Source: Bacteroidales bacterium (GTDB lineage: Bacteria; Bacteroidota; Bacteroidia; Bacteroidales; UBA932). Taken from it: a stretch of 64,000 nucleotides of DNA. Below are positions 59,918 to 64,000 of the stretch, piece by piece. The notes under the pieces are model-generated. The model had not been told where the DNA came from, did no database searches, and saw only the letters and a program-made list of their open reading frames with translations. The translations under genes and the position numbers were made by a program. The stretch's first letter is position 1; each line of letters begins with the position of its first letter. The stretch is taken from NCBI GenBank assembly GCA_017438975.1, contig JAFRUH010000025.1:124001-188000 (forward strand), read 5' to 3'.

Positions 59918-61420
59918 TTATGGCTTAGGGATTGGAGGGGTATTAGGAATAGGAGGAGGCGTAGCCCCCCCTTGTGGAGCAAAGAGTCCGGCCAAGCCGG
60001 GGATCATCTTCATCGGTTGCCATGCTGGCATGCCATCACACCACGCAAGCGTATCGCCATTAATCTGGCCTGCAGCAAGCATCTGACTTAAGGCCGTCAC
60101 ATCACATGGACCGTACTGTGCGCCGTTGATAGCAAGATAATACAAACGCTGTTGCGGAGTTGGGATGGGCGGAGGCGCGGCCTGTGGCTTTCCGGCGCTT
60201 GCCATCCCCTGCTGCATCGTCTGGCCCATCTGGTTCATCATACCCCCAACTTGCTGGCCCATCGCTGCGCCCAGCATCATTCCGGTCATCATTCCGGCGG
60301 GGTTCATATGGCCGTCGCCACCACCAAAGTTCATGCTCCCCATTTGGCCGATGTTTTCCATGCCAGTCTTGAGCACCTCTGCCTGCTTATTAATACTATG
60401 GGCATTAATGTAGGCCGACTCGCTTCCAAGGCTCGCCTGCTTGGCCGCCTGCTCAGACTGCATCCGCTGGGCAAATTGTCCCTCTTCACGCATTCGGGCC
60501 GTCACATCACGCATATGCTCCATCTGCATCTGAGCCATTTCTTTTGCAGTCTGATTACGGATATCAGCATCTGTCCGCATCGTCTCTCGCTGAATCTCGA
60601 AACTAAGCAACGTCGTCTTCTCGTTCTCAAGGTTATACTTTTGAGCCTGCTCTTCCGTTAATCTCTTCAAACGCTGATATCCTTCCCCTTCTTCTTCGTA
60701 GCGGATATCCTCAACAATAACGTCACTTGCAAAGATACCGAAGCGCTGCATGATGCGTTCCTGCACACGTGAGAGAATATAATGGCCCATCTCTCCAATC
60801 AAGCTATTAAAATGCATGATAAAGATGCCTGTATCCTTTGGAGCATTGGCAACGATCTGCTTTATCTCCTGGGTAAGCAAAGCTTTAACCTTGTCTTTGA
60901 ATTCCTCAATCGTAGTATCTGCTGTTCCCCAGGACTCCAGGAAATACTTTACCATCGCCGGATCTGTCGGAACTTGAAACGCCAAACTTCCCTTGACCGC
61001 GACTTCGACATTATAAGCTTTGTACTCAGGTTCAGAAGGGATGACGCGAAAATATGGGATGGTGAAAGGGAGTTCCATCCCTTTTGCCAAATTGATATAA
61101 TACACTTCCGCCTGGAACGGAGTTCCTCCTTTATATGCAAGACCCACAATTGAAGCAAGAACAGGCATATTGTCAGTCTTGACAATATCGTCATAAGGGC
61201 CAACAATCACATCATATTCTCCCCTATTCTGATATAGAAAGACGGCTGCCTGCCCGGGGCGAACCCTTAAGCTGCTCCCATAACGGATGTTGTTCTCTTT
61301 TCTCGACGCCCCCGCTTCTGCTTTCGCATCTGGTCGCCATTTCCAAATGAGAAAGTCTTTTTCATCACAGCGGATCATATCCATGATTCCGCCTTCATTT
61401 CTTTTACTGAATAATCCCAT
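59918..61420 (-). CDS. SPFH-domain protein with C-terminal GYF_2
   Basis: 500 residues. The first 330 residues form an SPFH-like core of the type annotated as virion-core-like (RCDEKDFLIWKWRPD, ETMRTDADIRNQTAKEMAQM), with a coiled-coil at about 265-330. Then comes a Gly/Met-rich linker (AGMMTGMMLGAAMGQQ), a Pro-rich linker and a GYF_2 domain at about 430-480 (NGAQYGPCDVTALSQMLAAG). There is no signal peptide. It may form a scaffold whose GYF module recruits the small GYF_2 neighbours or clients. Confidence 0.88.
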   Translation of the reverse strand: MGLFSKRNEGGIMDMIRCDEKDFLIWKWRPDAKAEAGASRKENNIRYGSSLRVRPGQAAVFLYQNRGEYDVIVGPYDDIVKTDNMPVLASIVGLAYKGGTPFQAEVYYINLAKGMELPFTIPYFRVIPSEPEYKAYNVEVAVKGSLAFQVPTDPAMVKYFLESWGTADTTIEEFKDKVKALLTQEIKQIVANAPKDTGIFIMHFNSLIGEMGHYILSRVQERIMQRFGIFASDVIVEDIRYEEEGEGYQRLKRLTEEQAQKYNLENEKTTLLSFEIQRETMRTDADIRNQTAKEMAQMQMEHMRDVTARMREEGQFAQRMQSEQAAKQASLGSESAYINAHSINKQAEVLKTGMENIGQMGSMNFGGGDGHMNPAGMMTGMMLGAAMGQQVGGMMNQMGQTMQQGMASAGKPQAAPPPIPTPQQRLYYLAINGAQYGPCDVTALSQMLAAGQINGDTLAWCDGMPAWQPMKMIPGLAGLFAPQGGATPPPIPNTPPIPKP

Positions 61421-61432
61421 CTTATTAAATTA

Positions 61433-61897
61433 TTACTCTAGTGCCTTATAGTAAATAAAAACCATCCTATGATCATTCCCTTCAAAAGACGTCAATAATT
61501 CAAGGGCCTTTACGTAGCCATTTGACTTCTCTCTGATATTCTCAATGATCTCCGAATCAGCTTTCCCATCAGAATGCTCCACGCTTCGGACGATCAAGTC
61601 AGACGTAATCTCCGATCCGTTGAAATACCTGCTGGCCTGAGACATCGCCTTAACTCCTGCAACACGGTTCAAGGCACTGGTATTTGGATACTTACCCGGG
61701 TCCAGAGAAAGCACGGATAAAAGGTAACTATGATCATAGTCTGTAAATACCTTTACTCCTTCAAATGGAGCCGCTTTATACATCCGCAGGATAAAATTAG
61801 TCATCGCCGTTTTCTCTTCGTTGTAATTCTGGGCAAAACTCGGAGAAGAGATGAGCAGACATACCAGTATAAGTGCTATTTGTTTGATTTTGTCCAT
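61433..61897 (-). CDS. Uncharacterised exported protein
   Basis: 154 residues with a signal peptide (LLISSPSFAQ). It is mainly helical (MTNFILRMYKAAPFEGVKVF, NIREKSNGYVKALELLTSF) and not recognised. Its start overlaps the upstream gene's 3' end by 22 nt, so it belongs to the operon. Confidence 0.7.
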   Translation of the reverse strand: MDKIKQIALILVCLLISSPSFAQNYNEEKTAMTNFILRMYKAAPFEGVKVFTDYDHSYLLSVLSLDPGKYPNTSALNRVAGVKAMSQASRYFNGSEITSDLIVRSVEHSDGKADSEIIENIREKSNGYVKALELLTSFEGNDHRMVFIYYKALE

Positions 61898-62913
61898 GAC
61901 TTAATGATTCTTGTTACCTTGTTAAAATCTATTCTTCCGATATGTCCGGAAACTGTCTTTTCAGTTTCCACACGAGCTCTTTCAATGCGTGTCTGATCCT
62001 TCATTTGCTGCCTTTGCAACTCAAGTTGATCTTCATATTGACGGACTTTGAACTCCCACTCAGCACGCTCCTTTTCCTCATTCTTTGCCTTTTGTTCTTC
62101 GGCGGACTTCTGCTGTCTGGCCTTCTTTGCCTGTATTTCTTTTGTCATACGAGCAACCAACTTTTCACAATCCGAAGCGGAAGCGGATTCGGGATTCACT
62201 CCCTCAAGCATACTAAGGACCTCTGTAACGGTAGACTCGGCAGGGTTCGTATCCCAAAGAGCCTTCGCTTTTTTGTAGATAGAAGCACCCTCCTGATCCA
62301 TCTTTAACTGATAAACTCGAGATGCAATCTCATCCCTTTTTATGCTAATATCACCACAACAATCCGGTATTGAGAACAATAGTTGAAGGGCCTCTTCATA
62401 CTGCCCAGAAACAGCAAGAGATTCCGCTTTATCTATAATTTGGGATCCATTTTGCTGATAGTAACTGACGATTTTTCCCTTTGTATCTTCCAGAAATGAC
62501 TCAAGTCCTTTCGACTTAACCGGAATCTTCTGGAAGGCGTTAAGAAACGCCTTATTCTCGTTCTGCCCGATTCCCACAACGTGAAGGGAAAAGGTTCCGT
62601 ACAACTTATTATCCACGACATCACCAATCATCAGCACAATCTCGAGTTTCTGCGAAACCTTAGGAGGATTGGAAGGGACGATATCTTTGGTTGCGACAAG
62701 GACCTCCGGTGTCAGGAAGAATCGTTCGGTCAAGCCATTATCTGCAAGGCCATAGTTCGTAACAATCTGATTGAGTTTTGTTAACAACATCTTATTCGCC
62801 TCGACTGGGATCTCTCCTTCTGGAACGAAAACATTGATAGAGATCGTTTCCGATTGAGCAAAAGCAGTAAAACTGGCGATGCCTAAAATGAATGACAACA
62901 AGATTTTTCTCAT
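61876..62913 (-). CDS. Exported protein with C-terminal coiled coil
   Basis: 345 residues with a signal peptide (ASFTAFAQ). The N-terminal domain (about 22-150, ISINVFVPEGEIPVEANKML) resembles uncharacterised Bacteroidota periplasmic proteins; a helical repeat region (ALQLLFSIPDCCGDISIKRD) follows. A highly charged coiled coil occupies about 260-325 (KKARQQKSAEEQKAKNEEKE). It may bridge the SPFH complex and the periplasm, but this is speculation. Confidence 0.7.
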   Translation of the reverse strand: MRKILLSFILGIASFTAFAQSETISINVFVPEGEIPVEANKMLLTKLNQIVTNYGLADNGLTERFFLTPEVLVATKDIVPSNPPKVSQKLEIVLMIGDVVDNKLYGTFSLHVVGIGQNENKAFLNAFQKIPVKSKGLESFLEDTKGKIVSYYQQNGSQIIDKAESLAVSGQYEEALQLLFSIPDCCGDISIKRDEIASRVYQLKMDQEGASIYKKAKALWDTNPAESTVTEVLSMLEGVNPESASASDCEKLVARMTKEIQAKKARQQKSAEEQKAKNEEKERAEWEFKVRQYEDQLELQRQQMKDQTRIERARVETEKTVSGHIGRIDFNKVTRIIKSWTKSNK

Positions 62914-62914
62914 A

Positions 62915-63856
62915 TTACTTTTCTCCTAACACTACGATTGCTTCACCAAGTCCTCGGATCATTACTTTTGCCTCTATCTGAAAAGGTTCTTTGCGCAAGT
63001 ACTTTCTGAGTTCATTCGCAAAAGACCGGGCATCCATCGCCCGTCCTTTTTCATCGAAAAAGGGGATCCGGACTTGTTCGAATTGAAGGAATGACTCTGT
63101 AGCGTCGGAGAGATTGAATACCCCTCCTACAGTATTATCATGCATCCAACTTTGAATACAATCCGTAAGCTCTTCCCCGGCATATTCAGTTTCCAAGTCG
63201 TTTTCCCAAGAGTCCCAACACCGTACGGTAAGGATAATCTCCCGTCCATGCTTAACCAGATCGCGGTAATACTGGTCCATCTGATGGTCAAAATCCGCAA
63301 CATGTTCATTCACGGCCTTTTCCAAGAGGACTGGGACCGGCTCATCAGAAGGATTTCCTGTACCTGTCGAAGTCGCAATTCGCTTGCTCGTGTAAGAGTC
63401 GAAGGCCTCCAAGGTATAGGTAACCGACTTCCCGGCGGCCTCGCGATTGATATGCCAATCAACCTGCACGATAATATCCGACTTTGTTCTGCGTTTAAGC
63501 ATATCAAGCGGGCTCTCAATCAACGATGCACCGCTCGTTTTACTCATCGTCATGTTATCTTCCGCCGCTCGCTGAGCAATAGCCTTGAGTTCCTGCTCAC
63601 AATCTTTCAAACTATAGCCATAGTTCGTCAACATCTCCCCTACCTTACTGACAACAGGACGAAGTTCCAGGTCTTCTCTAAAGGCGGCCTGATAATCGGG
63701 GACAGATACCGTAAGTCCCTGATTATCATAACTTGTCATAAAATACCGCTGTGTGCACCAGCCATCACTCGGCAGAATCATCAGCGTCGGCTTCTTCTCC
63801 TGGGCGAAGAGTGAGGTTGAAATGAGAATATGTAAAAGGAACAGTCGTCTTTTCAT
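62915..63856 (-). CDS. DUF6175-like exported protein
   Basis: 313 residues with a signal peptide ending TSLFAQ. The mature protein begins KPTLMILPSDGWCTQRYFMT, and contains RRTKSDIIVQVDWHINREA and a C-terminal KVMIRGLGEAIVVLGEK, resembling the DUF6175 family of this phylum (recognised by pattern, not searched). Function is unknown. It lies 2 nt after the partial upstream gene and 1 nt before the coiled-coil protein gene. Confidence 0.6.
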   Translation of the reverse strand: MKRRLFLLHILISTSLFAQEKKPTLMILPSDGWCTQRYFMTSYDNQGLTVSVPDYQAAFREDLELRPVVSKVGEMLTNYGYSLKDCEQELKAIAQRAAEDNMTMSKTSGASLIESPLDMLKRRTKSDIIVQVDWHINREAAGKSVTYTLEAFDSYTSKRIATSTGTGNPSDEPVPVLLEKAVNEHVADFDHQMDQYYRDLVKHGREIILTVRCWDSWENDLETEYAGEELTDCIQSWMHDNTVGGVFNLSDATESFLQFEQVRIPFFDEKGRAMDARSFANELRKYLRKEPFQIEAKVMIRGLGEAIVVLGEK

Positions 63857-63858
63857 GG

Positions 63859-64000
63859 CTAATAGTTTGTAACAAAGTCAGTTTTCACTCTCTTTCCCTG
63901 TTTACCCAACTCAAAAAGGAAATACTCTATCTGGTCTGGTGTAACATTTAATCTACGAGCAGAGGAGTTGATACTTACGATCTGCCGATAATATCTTTCA
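63859..64000 (-). CDS. Partial gene at the right edge, C-terminal 46 residues
   Basis: The frame is open from the window edge to TAG at 63859-63861 and ends KRVKTDFVTNY. A segment NSSARRLNVTPDQIEYFLFE looks helical and HTH-like, but too little is present to name a family. It ends 2 nt before the DUF6175-like gene, so it is part of the same operon. Confidence 0.6.
   Translation of the reverse strand, partial: ERYYRQIVSINSSARRLNVTPDQIEYFLFELGKQGKRVKTDFVTNY

Noticed and set aside
1-64000. CRISPR arrays, insertion sequences, prophage or integrase genes
   Set aside because: No regularly spaced repeats, transposase, integrase or phage structural genes were seen on either strand.

Overview
The window reads as chromosome from a moderately high-GC member of the Bacteroidota, probably order Bacteroidales. 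The support is: recurrent TAnnTTTG promoter -7 boxes; lipoproteins and families typical of the phylum (DUF5723, DUF5683, NigD-like, BspA-type LRR, DUF6175-like, SPFH with GYF_2); a split glycine decarboxylase; a tRNA without an encoded CCA; and Ser-type sulfatases. I see no rRNA, CRISPR array, insertion sequence or prophage. Most of it is core or housekeeping sequence, with several accessory patches.

Layout. 1-5.8 kb: PAP2 phosphatase, a lipoprotein that looks like the C-terminal half of a GH106-type rhamnosidase, gpmA, an alpha/beta-hydrolase-like protein without a nucleophile, then an ECF sigma factor with a membrane-anchored barrel-like partner and a NigD-like lipoprotein. 5.8-16 kb: one long minus-strand operon (arginase-fold protein, tandem SUMF1 lipoprotein, lplA, gcvT, gcvH, gcvPA, gcvPB, lpd, SEC-C protein). 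It encodes the whole glycine cleavage system plus its lipoate ligase. 16-28.4 kb: surface lipoprotein and barrel genes, a UDG-like glycosylase, DUF4332, a small LRR protein, an rluA-type synthase, tcdA, a symporter, priA, a secreted histidine acid phosphatase and tRNA-Phe(GAA) with a strong terminator.

28.4-35.8 kb is the most accessory-like part. It has a compact LytTR / 3-TM / ABC-ATPase module, a lone ExbB-like protein, a truncated DUF3795 gene that kept its promoter, and a low-GC two-gene cassette (MazG-like pyrophosphohydrolase plus PD-(D/E)XK-like/DUF2075 helicase) that I regard as the best candidate defence system. An AbrB-like regulator with an acyltransferase and a NUDIX-HD fusion follow. 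35.6-49.4 kb: SPFH protein with a 54-residue RHH protein, an EamA / glycerate kinase / GntP operon, an FNT channel, a SIMPL protein, parA-parB-DUF5683-mltD, an HhH protein, hpt-adk and an FMN-binding protein.

49.4-64 kb: a 119-bp near-perfect palindromic element, two Ser-type sulfatases (one with an altered signature), a Ser/Thr kinase facing an HTH protein and a 941-residue EF-hand/LRR lipoprotein, and finally a minus-strand operon of at least eight genes. That last operon combines secreted proteins, an SPFH-GYF_2 fusion, two small GYF_2 proteins and a 4-TM protein, ends in a terminator, and runs off the right edge. It is the second candidate for an undescribed system. Several genes have the -7 box only 4-8 nt before the ATG, which suggests leaderless transcripts.
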